Source: Acidobacteriota bacterium
GTDB taxonomy: Bacteria; Acidobacteriota; Terriglobia; Terriglobales; Acidobacteriaceae
DNA: 45,861 nt
NCBI GenBank assembly: GCA_021781495.1
Contig: JAJXWS010000019.1
Coordinates: 1 to 45,861, forward strand
Direction: 5' to 3'
Positions within the stretch are counted from its first letter, which is position 1. Each line of letters starts with the position of its first letter. The position numbers and the translations under genes are program-made. The notes beneath the pieces were generated by a model that made no database searches, had not been told where the DNA came from, and worked only from the letters and a program-made list of their open reading frames with translations. Shown in pieces: positions 25,937-33,878 of the stretch.

Positions 25937-27256
25937 ATGGACTCTTCTTCCCCAAGGCCGCCAAGGCGCGGCATGGAGGCGTTTGCCTCCCAGGATTTCA
26001 GGCGGTATCAACTGGCGCGCGCTGCGGTGATTCTGGGCGCGGAGGCGCAGGCGGTGGCGGTGGCGTGGCAGGTCTACTCCATGACGCACCGCGCGCTGGA
26101 CCTGGGCTATACGGGGCTGGCGCTGTTTTTGCCGGGACTGCTGTTTCTGCTGCCCTCGGGGCATGTGGCGGACCGCTTCGACCGCCGCCAGGTCATCCTG
26201 GTGTGCTACTCGCTGCAGGTGTTCTGCACGCTGGGGCTGCTGGCGCTGGCGCGGACGGGCGGGCACTCCGTGCTGCCGATTTACGCGGTGCTGTTTCTGG
26301 TTGGCACGGGCAGGGCATTTTCCGGGCCGGCCAGCTCGGCGCTGATTCCGCACCTGGTGCCGGAGAAGCACTTTGTGAACGCGGTGACCTGGGGCGGAGC
26401 GATCTTCCAGTTTGCGAACATCTCAGGGCCGGCGCTGGGCGGGCTGCTATTTACGCTGCCGCTGGTGCACTTTCTGCCGGGTACGCGGATGGAGGGTCCG
26501 GGGATTGTGTATCTGTTCACGCTGACCACGCTGGTGTGGTTTCTGGCGCTGGTGGGCAGCCTGCGGGTGCGGCCGGGGCGCATGGAGCACCGCGGCACGT
26601 CTCTGCGCGTGCTGCTGGCGGGGTTCCGCTACGTGTGGGGACTGCCGCTGCTGCTGGGCGCCTTCTCGCTGGACCTGTTTGTGATGCTGCTGGGCGGGGC
26701 GGTGGCGCTGATGCCGATCTTTGCCAGCGAGGTGTTACACACGGGGCCGCGTGGACTGGGCATGCTGCGGGCGGCTCCGGCGCTGGGCGCGCTGAGCATG
26801 TCGCTGCTGATGGCGCGCTTCCCGATCAGCCGCAGGGCGGGCAAGCGGATGTTTCTGTGCGTGAGCATCTTTGGCGTGGTGACGGTGATCTTTGGGCTGT
26901 CGCACAGCCTGTGGCTGAGCCTGGCAGCGTTGGCGGCGGGCGGTGCGGCCGACACAATCAGCGTGATTATTCGCGGATCGCTGCTGCAACTGGCCACTCC
27001 GCCGGAGATGCGTGGACGGGTGAGCGCGGTGAACTCGCTGTTCATTGGCGCGTCAAACGAGCTGGGCGAGTTTGAGAGCGGCGTGACGGCGCAGTGGTGG
27101 GGCGCGGTGCGGGCGACGGTGTTTGGCGGGGTGGGCGCGCTGGTGGTGGCGGCGGTGTGGGCCGGGCTCTTCCCGGACCTGCGCAACGTGGACGAACTGA
27201 CCAGTGAGACGCTGCGGCCACGGCCCGCCGGGGCAATGCAGGCGGCGGAGGGCTGA
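25937..27256 (+). CDS. MFS transporter, EntS/MFS_3 type
   Basis: A 439-residue permease of the MFS_3 (enterobactin-exporter-like) group. The N-terminal AFASQDFRRYQLARAAVILGAEAQAVAVAWQVY is the hallmark first helix of this group (F..FR...A...S..G..M..VA..W.VY), followed by GYTGLALFLPGLLFLLPSGHVADRFDRRQVI (motif A with DR-DRR) and FSGPASSALIPHLVPEKHFVNAVTW. Known members export siderophores, macrolides or related molecules. It is convergent with the ThyX-like gene and divergent from the preceding membrane-protein gene. No siderophore genes are present in this window, so the substrate is unknown. Confidence 0.9.
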   Translation: MDSSSPRPPRRGMEAFASQDFRRYQLARAAVILGAEAQAVAVAWQVYSMTHRALDLGYTGLALFLPGLLFLLPSGHVADRFDRRQVILVCYSLQVFCTLGLLALARTGGHSVLPIYAVLFLVGTGRAFSGPASSALIPHLVPEKHFVNAVTWGGAIFQFANISGPALGGLLFTLPLVHFLPGTRMEGPGIVYLFTLTTLVWFLALVGSLRVRPGRMEHRGTSLRVLLAGFRYVWGLPLLLGAFSLDLFVMLLGGAVALMPIFASEVLHTGPRGLGMLRAAPALGALSMSLLMARFPISRRAGKRMFLCVSIFGVVTVIFGLSHSLWLSLAALAAGGAADTISVIIRGSLLQLATPPEMRGRVSAVNSLFIGASNELGEFESGVTAQWWGAVRATVFGGVGALVVAAVWAGLFPDLRNVDELTSETLRPRPAGAMQAAEG

Positions 27257-27289
27257 GACCGGCCGCGCCGACTGCGCGCTGGAGGCAGC

Positions 27290-28864
27290 CTACCGCTGCA
27301 GCAGGTCGATGGGCTGGGTGAAGTCCGTGACGCGAATGTGCCTGGCCAGCGAGGGATGCTGTCGGGCGACGGCCTGATACATCTCCCATGCGACACGGCG
27401 ATAGCTGAAGTGGCCAGCCGGGGCGGAGCGCAGCTCGCTGATGTACTGGGCCTCGGCAAAGTCCATCTTGAAGAGGCAGCGGATGCGCGTGGCCAGCGGC
27501 AGCAGATAGAGCGCGGACTGGGCGGCCTCTGGCGCGGGACCGGCGGCGATGCGGGTGCTGGCGTCGTGCGCTGCCCGGACGGCGGCCTGATAGTCGGCCA
27601 CGATGCCCGCTTCGGCAAGGCCGGCGGCGTCGCCGTCGTGGGGCGTCTCAAAGCCGTGCAGCGCGGTGAAGCTTTGCAGAATCTGCGTGGAGCGGCGGTG
27701 GCGGTGCATGTCGCGGAAGCCGCCGATGTCCATGAGGATGTCGAAGCGGAGCGCGGCTCCGGCGTGGAAGGCGCGCAGCAGCTCGTCGTGGCGGCCGCGG
27801 TGGCGCAGGCCGAGCTCGATGATCTCGTTGACGCGTGCTTCGGGCAGCTCGGCGACGATGTCGCGAATCTGGCGATAGGGGTGGTGGCTGGCAGAGTAAA
27901 GCAGCGTGGCGGCCAGCTCCACCTCAAGGGATTCCGTGCGCTCAACCAGGTCCACGACCGGCGCCTGCGCAATGGGCAGGCTGCCGTAGAGTTCGGCGGC
28001 GGCCTGGGCGAGGTCGGCCTGGGTCTGCATCTGGTAGGGGTTGGACTCGGCGTATTTGACGAGGGTGGGCGCGGTGCGCACCTCGCGGGTGAGCAGGTTG
28101 GCGGCCTCGGCGGCAAGCTCGGGGTCGGCGGCCAGCCGGGCGACGAAGGCGGCAGCGGCCTGCGCGTTGACGTTCCATGCGGGGCCGGTGGCGGCTTCGC
28201 GCAGCTTCTGGCCCAGGTCGCGGACCTCGGCGACGGGATGCGAGAGCAGGCGGGAGACCTGCGTCTCCAGGGTGCGGGCGTTGACGATCTGGCCGAGCGA
28301 GGTATTGGTGGCCAGCGGCAGCAGGTAGCGGGCAACGTCGAAGGCCCGGGCGCGGAGGGTGCGCTCGTAGGCCTCGGGCTTCATGGCCTCAGGGCGTGCG
28401 ATGCGCTGGCGGAGGGCCTCCAGCACGGAGCCGGTGGTGCGCTGGTAGGCGGCGAAGAGGTCCTCGACGGTCTGGGTGTAGAGCGCGGCGGAGGCGGCGT
28501 CGGAGCCGAAGTCGGGCAGGTACCAGCCGGACTTGAGGAAGTTCTGGTAGCGGGTGGAGCGCTCCTGCCCGTCCCAGCGCTGCTCGTCTACAAGGACAAT
28601 GGCGGCCAGCAGGCTGAGGCGCTCGACGGCGAAGGCGATGTGCGCGAGGTCGGCAATGGAGCGGTGACCGTATTGAAAATAAAAGGTGTTGAGGAACTGC
28701 TCGGCGCGCTGGGCGCTGATTTCAGTGAGGGACTCGCGCATGGAAAGCGCGGAGCGCGAGTACTTGGCCATGGCATAAGCCAGCACCTCGGGGTCAGCCC
28801 CGTGGACGGCAAAGACTTCGGTCTGATTACGAGCGCCGGTTTGCGGAAAAGATTCACTGGACAT
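27290..28864 (-). CDS. Two-domain ThyX-like flavoprotein (FAD-dependent thymidylate synthase family)
   Basis: A 524-residue protein with two tandem ThyX-like halves. Half one has HRSIADLAHIAFAVERLSLLAAIVLV then EQRWDGQERSTRYQNF, matching the ThyX segments for FAD binding and the S-x-RY motif, but with the RHR signature replaced by EQR. Half two has ALRFDILMDIGGFRDMHRHRRSTQ, with an RHRRS that resembles the ThyX RHRxxS motif. Classic ThyX is about 220-250 residues, so this is a double-length relative whose dTMP-synthase activity cannot be assumed. ATG 28864 is chosen because the sequence upstream, including ATG 28894, falls in a degenerate REP-like copy. It is divergent from the YqjF gene. Confidence 0.75.
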   Translation of the reverse strand: MSSESFPQTGARNQTEVFAVHGADPEVLAYAMAKYSRSALSMRESLTEISAQRAEQFLNTFYFQYGHRSIADLAHIAFAVERLSLLAAIVLVDEQRWDGQERSTRYQNFLKSGWYLPDFGSDAASAALYTQTVEDLFAAYQRTTGSVLEALRQRIARPEAMKPEAYERTLRARAFDVARYLLPLATNTSLGQIVNARTLETQVSRLLSHPVAEVRDLGQKLREAATGPAWNVNAQAAAAFVARLAADPELAAEAANLLTREVRTAPTLVKYAESNPYQMQTQADLAQAAAELYGSLPIAQAPVVDLVERTESLEVELAATLLYSASHHPYRQIRDIVAELPEARVNEIIELGLRHRGRHDELLRAFHAGAALRFDILMDIGGFRDMHRHRRSTQILQSFTALHGFETPHDGDAAGLAEAGIVADYQAAVRAAHDASTRIAAGPAPEAAQSALYLLPLATRIRCLFKMDFAEAQYISELRSAPAGHFSYRRVAWEMYQAVARQHPSLARHIRVTDFTQPIDLLQR

Positions 28865-28890
28865 GGAAGAGGACTCGCGAACAGAATACG

Positions 28891-28914
28891 GCATTGGGGC
28901 ACCGGGATAGCAGG
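28891..28914 (-). repeat. Degenerate REP-like fragment upstream of the ThyX-like gene
   Basis: The plus-strand bases GCATTGGGGCACCGGGATAG and the next four match the right half of the palindrome at 10581-10604 at nearly every position, including the following ATAGCAG. A one-base deletion and one substitution mark it as decayed. It lies in the divergent promoter region of the ThyX-like and YqjF genes. Confidence 0.6.
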
Positions 28915-28967
28915 GAAACCCCGGACGCGAATATCGCGTCTCAAGAGCAGGCAGGAGAAGCCGGTCC

Positions 28968-29777
28968 ATGCGGGAGATTAAGGTGCGTACGTCGCAGCGG
29001 CCCCGGCCATTACCCTCAGGACGCTGGGTGATGACTCAGCGGTGGAACGACCTGCTTTTTGCGCATTGGCCGGTTCCGGCCCAACAGGTGGCGGCCCTGT
29101 TGCCCAAGGGGCTGCGGGTGGATACCTACCAGGGGTCGGCATGGCTGGGAGTGGTGCCGTTCTGGATGGACCGCATCAAGATCCGCGGCCTGCCTCCCGT
29201 TCCGGGGGCACTGAGCTTTCCGGAACTGAATCTGCGGACGTATGTGCGGGAGATGCGGACGGATGCGCAGGGGGTCTACTTCTTCTCATTGGACGTGGGC
29301 AACCTGCTGGCGGCGACGGTGGCGCGCACCTTCTACCACCTGCCCTACTACTGGGCGGAGATGCAGATCAAGCAGCGCTCGGAGCGGGAGTTTGCTTTTT
29401 ACAGCCGCAGGCGGCTGGTGCATGAGCCGGTCATCTTCAAGGCGCGCTATCGTGGGCTGGGCCCCACGCGCAAGCTGGCGGAGAGCCGTCAGGGGTCGCT
29501 GGAGTACTTTTTGACGGAGCGGTACTGCCTTTTTACCGAGACCCGCAGCGGACAACTGATGCGCGCGAATGTGCACCACGTGCCGTGGCCGCTGGAGGAT
29601 GCCGAGGCGGAGATTGAGCGCAACGATCTGGCCGCAGCCATCGGGATTCGCCTGCCGAATGAGGAGCCGGTTCTGCACTACTCGCGCCGGCTGGCGGTGT
29701 ATGTGTGGCCCGCGGAGCTGGTAAGGCCGGCGCTGGCGGCGCGGCGCGCTCCGGTGGCGGTTGCTCCTTCCAGCTGA
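28968..29777 (+). CDS. DUF2071 / YqjF-family protein
   Basis: A 269-residue protein of the YqjF family (DUF2071, acetoacetate-decarboxylase-like fold). The typical start MTQRWNDLLFAHWPVPAQQVAALLPKGLRVDTYQGSAWLGVVPF is very well conserved here, as are LPPVPGALSFPELNLRTYV and GVYFFSLDVGNLLAATVARTFYHLPYYWAEM. The function of this family is unknown; B. subtilis YqjF responds to some nitroaromatics. The ATG is preceded by CAGGAGAAG, a good Shine-Dalgarno. The stop codon lies in a 14-bp tandem duplication (29768-29795). Confidence 0.9.
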   Translation: MREIKVRTSQRPRPLPSGRWVMTQRWNDLLFAHWPVPAQQVAALLPKGLRVDTYQGSAWLGVVPFWMDRIKIRGLPPVPGALSFPELNLRTYVREMRTDAQGVYFFSLDVGNLLAATVARTFYHLPYYWAEMQIKQRSEREFAFYSRRRLVHEPVIFKARYRGLGPTRKLAESRQGSLEYFLTERYCLFTETRSGQLMRANVHHVPWPLEDAEAEIERNDLAAAIGIRLPNEEPVLHYSRRLAVYVWPAELVRPALAARRAPVAVAPSS

Positions 29778-29795
29778 TTTCTTCCAGCTGATTTC
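29768..29795 (+). repeat. 14-bp tandem duplication at a stop codon
   Basis: Two exact copies of TTCCAGCTGATTTC side by side. The TGA of the YqjF-family gene lies in the first copy. Confidence 0.95.
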
Positions 29796-29858
29796 GACAA
29801 GATTCATCGCAGTGCGGCTGCCGGAAGCAGGCGGTCGTGCGTCTTTTTTTGAAGCCCC

Positions 29859-29864
29859 TATAAT
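29859..29864 (+). promoter_or_regulatory. Candidate -10 (TATAAT) of fabG
   Basis: Exact consensus TATAAT, 50 bp before the fabG ATG. The -35 position (around 29836-29841) is poor; a T7 run precedes the -10. Confidence 0.5.
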
Positions 29865-29914
29865 GAGTTTCGGAAAGAGGCGGGCTTCTGCGCCCGCGAG
29901 GTCGAGAGAACGCT

Positions 29915-30664
29915 ATGGCTGGATTGCAGGGCAGGATTGCGCTGGTAACGGGCGCTTCACAGGGGATTGGCCGGGCATGCGCGCTGGAGCTGGCGAAGGC
30001 CGGGGCCGTGGTGGCGCTGGCGGCTCGGAACGAGAGCAAGCTGGCCGATGTGGCGGCGGAGATTGCCGCGGCGGGCGGACAGGCGGCAGCCTTTGCGCTG
30101 GACGTGGCAAGCGAGGAGTCCATCAAGGCCGGCGCCAAGGCCGTGATCGAGCGCTTTGGCAAGGTGGAAGTGCTGGTGAACAACGCCGGCATTACCCGCG
30201 ACGGCCTGATGATGCGCATGAAGCGCGCCGACTGGGACGACGTGCTGAGCACGAACCTGACGGGGAGCTTTCTGCTGACGCAGGCGCTGCTGCCGCCGAT
30301 GCTGAAGAACCGCTGGGGCCGGATCATCAACATCACCAGCGTGGTGGGGCGGACGGGCCAGGCCGGGCAGGTGAACTATGCCGCGTCGAAGGCCGGCATG
30401 ATCGGGCTGACGCGCTCGCTGGCGCGCGAGGTGGCATCGCGCGGCATCACGGTGAATGCCGTGGCGCCGGGCTACATTGAGACGCCGATGACGGCGGTGC
30501 TGGACGACAAGCAGCGCCAGGCGATGATGGCGACCATTCCGCTGGGGCGGCCGGGCACGGACACGGATATTGCGCAGTCGGTGGCTTTTCTGGCCTCTGA
30601 CGCGGCGGCATACATCACCGGGCACGTGCTGGACGTGAACGGCGGCATGTTCATGGGCGCATAA
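29915..30664 (+). CDS. fabG: 3-oxoacyl-[acyl-carrier-protein] reductase
   Basis: An NADPH-dependent short-chain dehydrogenase of 249 residues, the first reduction step in each cycle of fatty-acid elongation. It has the cofactor loop TGASQGIG (12-19), the NNAG motif (VLVNNAGITRDGLMMRMK, characteristic of FabG), and the catalytic triad Ser142 (NITSVVG), Tyr155 and Lys159 (YAASKAG). Late segments VAPGYIETPMT and GHVLDVNGGMFM complete the pattern. The match is close to canonical FabG rather than a generic SDR. It stands alone, not in the usual fabD-fabG-acpP cluster, though a candidate -10 at 29859 suggests its own promoter. Confidence 0.94.
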   Translation: MAGLQGRIALVTGASQGIGRACALELAKAGAVVALAARNESKLADVAAEIAAAGGQAAAFALDVASEESIKAGAKAVIERFGKVEVLVNNAGITRDGLMMRMKRADWDDVLSTNLTGSFLLTQALLPPMLKNRWGRIINITSVVGRTGQAGQVNYAASKAGMIGLTRSLAREVASRGITVNAVAPGYIETPMTAVLDDKQRQAMMATIPLGRPGTDTDIAQSVAFLASDAAAYITGHVLDVNGGMFMGA

Positions 30665-30667
30665 AAA

Positions 30668-30687
30668 CGGGGACTGTGACGCCCCCG
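30668..30687 (-). terminator. Candidate terminator shared by fabG and the DUF5666 gene
   Basis: CGGGG (30668-30672) pairs with CCCCG (30683-30687). On the minus strand a run of five T follows directly, favouring termination of the DUF5666 gene; it also sits just after the fabG stop. The stem is only 5 bp, so confidence is modest. Confidence 0.4.
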
Positions 30688-30721
30688 CTTCTTCCTTTCG
30701 AGCAACAGGACAAGCCGCGGG

Positions 30722-31453
30722 CTACTGCGGCGGCGTATCGCGCTGCGGCAGCATGGGGGTTCCGCGGGGACGCGGGATGACCATGACGGCCACGGAGGTG
30801 GCGGTGAAGGTGCCGTCCTTGAGCGTACCCTGCGCATGCACCATGTCGCCTATCTGGATGTCCGCGAGGGTGATGGGCTCGCGGCGGCGGTGGATGGTGG
30901 TGTTCTGGTCGGCCACGAAGCTGTGGTCGGCGTTGTCGGGCCCGCCGTGCACGGTGACCTTGACGCCGTCGATGGCGGTGACGCGGCCTATCAGCCAGGT
31001 TTTGCCGTAGCTGGCTTCCATCTCGCGCGCCTGCTGCACGCGCTGGGGATCGAGCTTGACGATGAAGACGGCGCCGACGGATTTGGCGGCCGTGTCGAGC
31101 TCGCCGTTGACGGCGATGACGTCGCCGACCTCGATCTCACTGGGCTTGAGCATCAGCGGACCCGGCGGCTGCGGCGCGTCCGCAGGCTGCCCGGGAGCCG
31201 CGCCGCGAATCCGCTGCTTGAGGATGCGGGTGTTCACGCTGAAGTGGACGGTGTAGGTGTCGCCCGCGTCCGTGCGGATGAGGTAGTGGTCCGCGGCCAC
31301 GGCGGTGACGGTGCCCATGGTGCCGGTGGCCACGATGGGCATACCCATGCCGCCGCGAGGGCCGGGGCCGGGTATCTGCTGGGCTGCATCCTGCGTGTAG
31401 GCAGCGCTTAGCGTTAAGCCAAGGAATAGTGCGGAGACGAGGCGAAGTTTCAT
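30722..31453 (-). CDS. Secreted DUF5666-type protein
   Basis: A 243-residue exported protein. It has a signal peptide (MKLRLVSALFLGLTLSAAYTQ) and then two beta-rich modules of the DUF5666 style: GTVTAVAADHYLIRTDAGDTYTVH with EIEVGDVIAVNGELD, and IGRVTAIDGVKVTVHGGPDN with DIQIGDMVHAQGTL. These short, OB-like repeats ('a value / the medium / G.L.') are common and unstudied in Acidobacteriota. The start at 31453 has GGGAGGAGC as Shine-Dalgarno. Pro-rich linkers (PGPGPRGGM, PQPPGPL) separate the parts. It is convergent with fabG. Function unknown; a cell-envelope or extracellular role is inferred from export. Confidence 0.8.
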   Translation of the reverse strand: MKLRLVSALFLGLTLSAAYTQDAAQQIPGPGPRGGMGMPIVATGTMGTVTAVAADHYLIRTDAGDTYTVHFSVNTRILKQRIRGAAPGQPADAPQPPGPLMLKPSEIEVGDVIAVNGELDTAAKSVGAVFIVKLDPQRVQQAREMEASYGKTWLIGRVTAIDGVKVTVHGGPDNADHSFVADQNTTIHRRREPITLADIQIGDMVHAQGTLKDGTFTATSVAVMVIPRPRGTPMLPQRDTPPQ

Positions 31454-31550
31454 GCGTGCTCCTCCCAGGGAGCGGCGTTGCGGTTCTGCCTGCTTAGACG
31501 CAGAAGCCGGCCCGCAGGACGACAGGGCCGGGCGGATTGGGCGACGGGGG

Positions 31551-32372
31551 TCAGGGCTTGGTTTGCCCGGCGAGCATCTGCTCGAAGGCGGGGACGCCGC
31601 GCAGGGCGGAGAACTCCTCGTCGGCGACGATCTTTTTCGGCGTGGTGTAGCCCTCATTGAGGGCTTTGCGCAGATAGTCAATGGCGCACTCGGTCATGCC
31701 GGCGCGCAGGCAGCCCTTGGCCATGTAGAAGTTCATGGCGCCGCGTTGCTCCACGGAGCCCGCGTTTTCCACCCGGAGATGGGAACTCTGCTGGAATATC
31801 TCGGGGTCGAGCGCAAGCGCCTTCTTGTACTGCTCCCAGCCCTTCTCGTATTTGTGCTGGGTGATGAGGTTGGTGCCGAGATTCTTGAGTACGATAGCGG
31901 CCTTGGGGTCGAGCTTGAGCGACTTGCGATACATCTTTTCCGCGGCCCTCAGCTCGTGGGCGGAGTCGTAGATGGTGCCGAGGTTGTTGTAGACGCGCGG
32001 ATCCCTGGGGTCGAGCTTGAGGGACTGCCGGTAGCAGTGGATGGCCTCGGCCTCGTTGAACATCATCTGGTAGGCGATGCCCATCTTGTTCCAGACGTGG
32101 GCGGAGTTTTTGGGGGCCTGTTTGTAGGCCTGGATGGCAGCCTGGTAGCGCTTGCGGGCAAGGTAGGAGTCGCCTATGTCCTCGGGGGTGGGATGGAAGT
32201 TGGGCTGGGCCTGAGCAGGTGTCACGGGGGGATGTTCAACCCGGGCGGCAGGCGGCACAGTGGGGGTTTCCGGCGTGGGAGCCTGCTGGGCGGGGAGCCC
32301 GGATGGAACGGAGAAGAGGGCTGCGGAAATCAGGAACACCGGCAGCCGCGGACGTATCGCGTGCCTGCACAT
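31551..32372 (-). CDS. Exported tetratricopeptide-repeat protein
   Basis: A 273-residue protein with a signal peptide (cleavage probably after the Ala in GLPAQQ) and a Pro-rich linker, then TPR helices from about residue 70 onward. Repeats read roughly DIGDSYLARKRYQAAIQAYK, VWNKMGIAYQMMFNEAEAIHCY, VYNNLGTIYDSAHELRAAEKMY and VLKNLGTNLITQHKYEKGWE, each ending in SLKLDP or ALALDP. TPRs are protein-binding scaffolds; no partner can be named. The ATG at 32372 has GGGGAGGGACT as Shine-Dalgarno. It is divergent from egtB with a perfect palindrome in the shared leader region. Confidence 0.87.
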   Translation of the reverse strand: MCRHAIRPRLPVFLISAALFSVPSGLPAQQAPTPETPTVPPAARVEHPPVTPAQAQPNFHPTPEDIGDSYLARKRYQAAIQAYKQAPKNSAHVWNKMGIAYQMMFNEAEAIHCYRQSLKLDPRDPRVYNNLGTIYDSAHELRAAEKMYRKSLKLDPKAAIVLKNLGTNLITQHKYEKGWEQYKKALALDPEIFQQSSHLRVENAGSVEQRGAMNFYMAKGCLRAGMTECAIDYLRKALNEGYTTPKKIVADEEFSALRGVPAFEQMLAGQTKP

Positions 32373-32408
32373 AGTCCCTCCCCGAGGAACAAATCGGGGC
32401 GACGAACG

Positions 32409-32430
32409 AATCACATCGTCCGATGTGATT
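32409..32430. promoter_or_regulatory. Perfect 22-bp palindrome, possible operator
   Basis: AATCACATCG, two bases, CGATGTGATT. It is a flawless inverted repeat between two divergent genes (TPR protein and egtB), 37 bp before the TPR start. The form suits a dimeric repressor binding site. It is not a CRP site because the half-site order is reversed relative to TGTGA-N6-TCACA. There is no second copy or regulator gene in the window. Confidence 0.55.
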
Positions 32431-32559
32431 AGACCACCAATCGGGCGCGGGTGGGCAGGTGCGGGCAGATTTTTCTGTGCGGTAAGGCCGGCCGGGGGCA
32501 CGGGTGCCGCGGGGTGGTTTCGGGTACACTCATCCCGATGCGAAAGGGGCTGCGTGAGG

Positions 32560-33819
32560 ATGGCGGCAATAGAGAGAAGGCAGGCGTGGGTTACGGAGCG
32601 GTTCCGGGCCACGCGCGGCAGGACGCTGGAACTGTGTAAACCGCTGACGCCGGAGGACATGATGGTGCAGTCGTCGGCGGAGGCCTCGCCGGCAAAGTGG
32701 CACCTGGCCCATACCACGTGGTTCTTTGAGTCGTTTGTGCTGCGGGAGTTTCTGCCGGGTTATCGCGTGTTTCATCCGGAGTTTGAGTGGTTGTTCAACA
32801 GCTACTACCGGAGCTTTGCGGCATTTCCTGAGAAGCGGCTGCGGGCGTCGTTTTCGCGGCCGGGGCTGGACGAGGTGCTGCGCTATCGGGAGCATGTGGA
32901 CGCCGCGATGGAGCAGTTGTTGGCGCGATTGCTGGAGCGCGACCCGGCCCCGGAGGCGCTGGCGCGGCTGGAGCTGGGCGTGAACCACGAGGAGCAGCAC
33001 CAGGAGCTGCTGCTGACCGACATCCTGCATGCGTTTTTCAGCAATCCGCTGCGGCCGGCGTATGCGGCGGAACCTCTGGTAGCGGCGTCGGCGCAGGCGG
33101 CCCAGCCCATGCGTTTTGTGGAGTTTGCAGGTGGGCTGTGTGAGGCGGGATTCGCCGGGGAGGGATTCTGCTACGACAATGAACTGCCTCGGCACAAGGT
33201 GTGGCTGGAGCCGTTTGCGCTGGCTGACCGGCTGGTGACGAACGGCGAGTACGCGGAGTTCATGGCCGACGGCGGCTACCGGCGCGCCGAGCTGTGGCTG
33301 AGCGCCGGGTGGGACACGGTGCAGCGCGAGGGTTGGCGCGCGCCGCTCTACTGGACGGGCGAAGAGGGCGCCTGGAAGCTGTTCACGCTGCGCGGGATGC
33401 AGCCGCTGGAGGCGATGGCGGCGGCTCCGGTGTGCCACGTGAGCCAGTTTGAGGCCGATGCCTACGCCCGCTGGGCGGGCAGGCGGCTGCCCACCGAGTG
33501 GGAATGGGAGACGGCCACGGCGGGGCGGGCGGTTGCGGGCAATCTGCTGGACAGCGGCAGGCTGGTGCCGGCAACAGGCCAGGGACAATGGTTTGGCGAC
33601 TGCTGGGAGTGGACGGCGAGCGCGTACCTGGGCTATCCGGGGTTCAAGCCGCTGGCGGGGTCGCTGGGCGAGTATAACGGCAAGTTTATGAGCGGGCAGA
33701 TGGTGCTGCGGGGCGGCTCCTGCGTAACGCCGCTGGCGCACCTGCGGGCCAGCTATCGGAACTTCTTTGTGCCGGAGACGCGCTGGCAGTTTTCCGGCAT
33801 CCGGCTGGCGGCGCTGTAG
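32560..33819 (+). CDS. egtB: Ergothioneine biosynthesis sulfoxide synthase EgtB
   Basis: A mononuclear iron enzyme that joins hercynine to a thiol donor, gamma-glutamylcysteine or cysteine, with O2. The 419-residue protein has the N-terminal DinB-like helical domain with iron-binding histidines in KWHLAHTTWFFE (near residue 48) and NHEEQHQELLLTDILHAF (near 145), then a C-terminal FGE-sulfatase/C-type-lectin fold (RRLPTEWEWE, WFGDCWEWTASAYLGYPGF, VLRGGSC, LRASYRNFF). ATG 32560 is used; GTG 32554, six bases earlier, has a slightly better Shine-Dalgarno (GAAAGGGG). It is followed by egtD at 60 bp. No egtA, egtC or egtE is nearby, so the donor and lyase are unidentified. Confidence 0.9.
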   Translation: MAAIERRQAWVTERFRATRGRTLELCKPLTPEDMMVQSSAEASPAKWHLAHTTWFFESFVLREFLPGYRVFHPEFEWLFNSYYRSFAAFPEKRLRASFSRPGLDEVLRYREHVDAAMEQLLARLLERDPAPEALARLELGVNHEEQHQELLLTDILHAFFSNPLRPAYAAEPLVAASAQAAQPMRFVEFAGGLCEAGFAGEGFCYDNELPRHKVWLEPFALADRLVTNGEYAEFMADGGYRRAELWLSAGWDTVQREGWRAPLYWTGEEGAWKLFTLRGMQPLEAMAAAPVCHVSQFEADAYARWAGRRLPTEWEWETATAGRAVAGNLLDSGRLVPATGQGQWFGDCWEWTASAYLGYPGFKPLAGSLGEYNGKFMSGQMVLRGGSCVTPLAHLRASYRNFFVPETRWQFSGIRLAAL

Positions 33820-33878
33820 CGGACGCGGAACGGCGAGATGAGCACCGTGGGATGGGTGTGGAGCATCGAATCGAACGC

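Noticed and set aside
32409-32430. CRP/FNR-type site
   Set aside because: The half-sites are in the reverse order to TGTGA...TCACA and the centre is only 2 bp.
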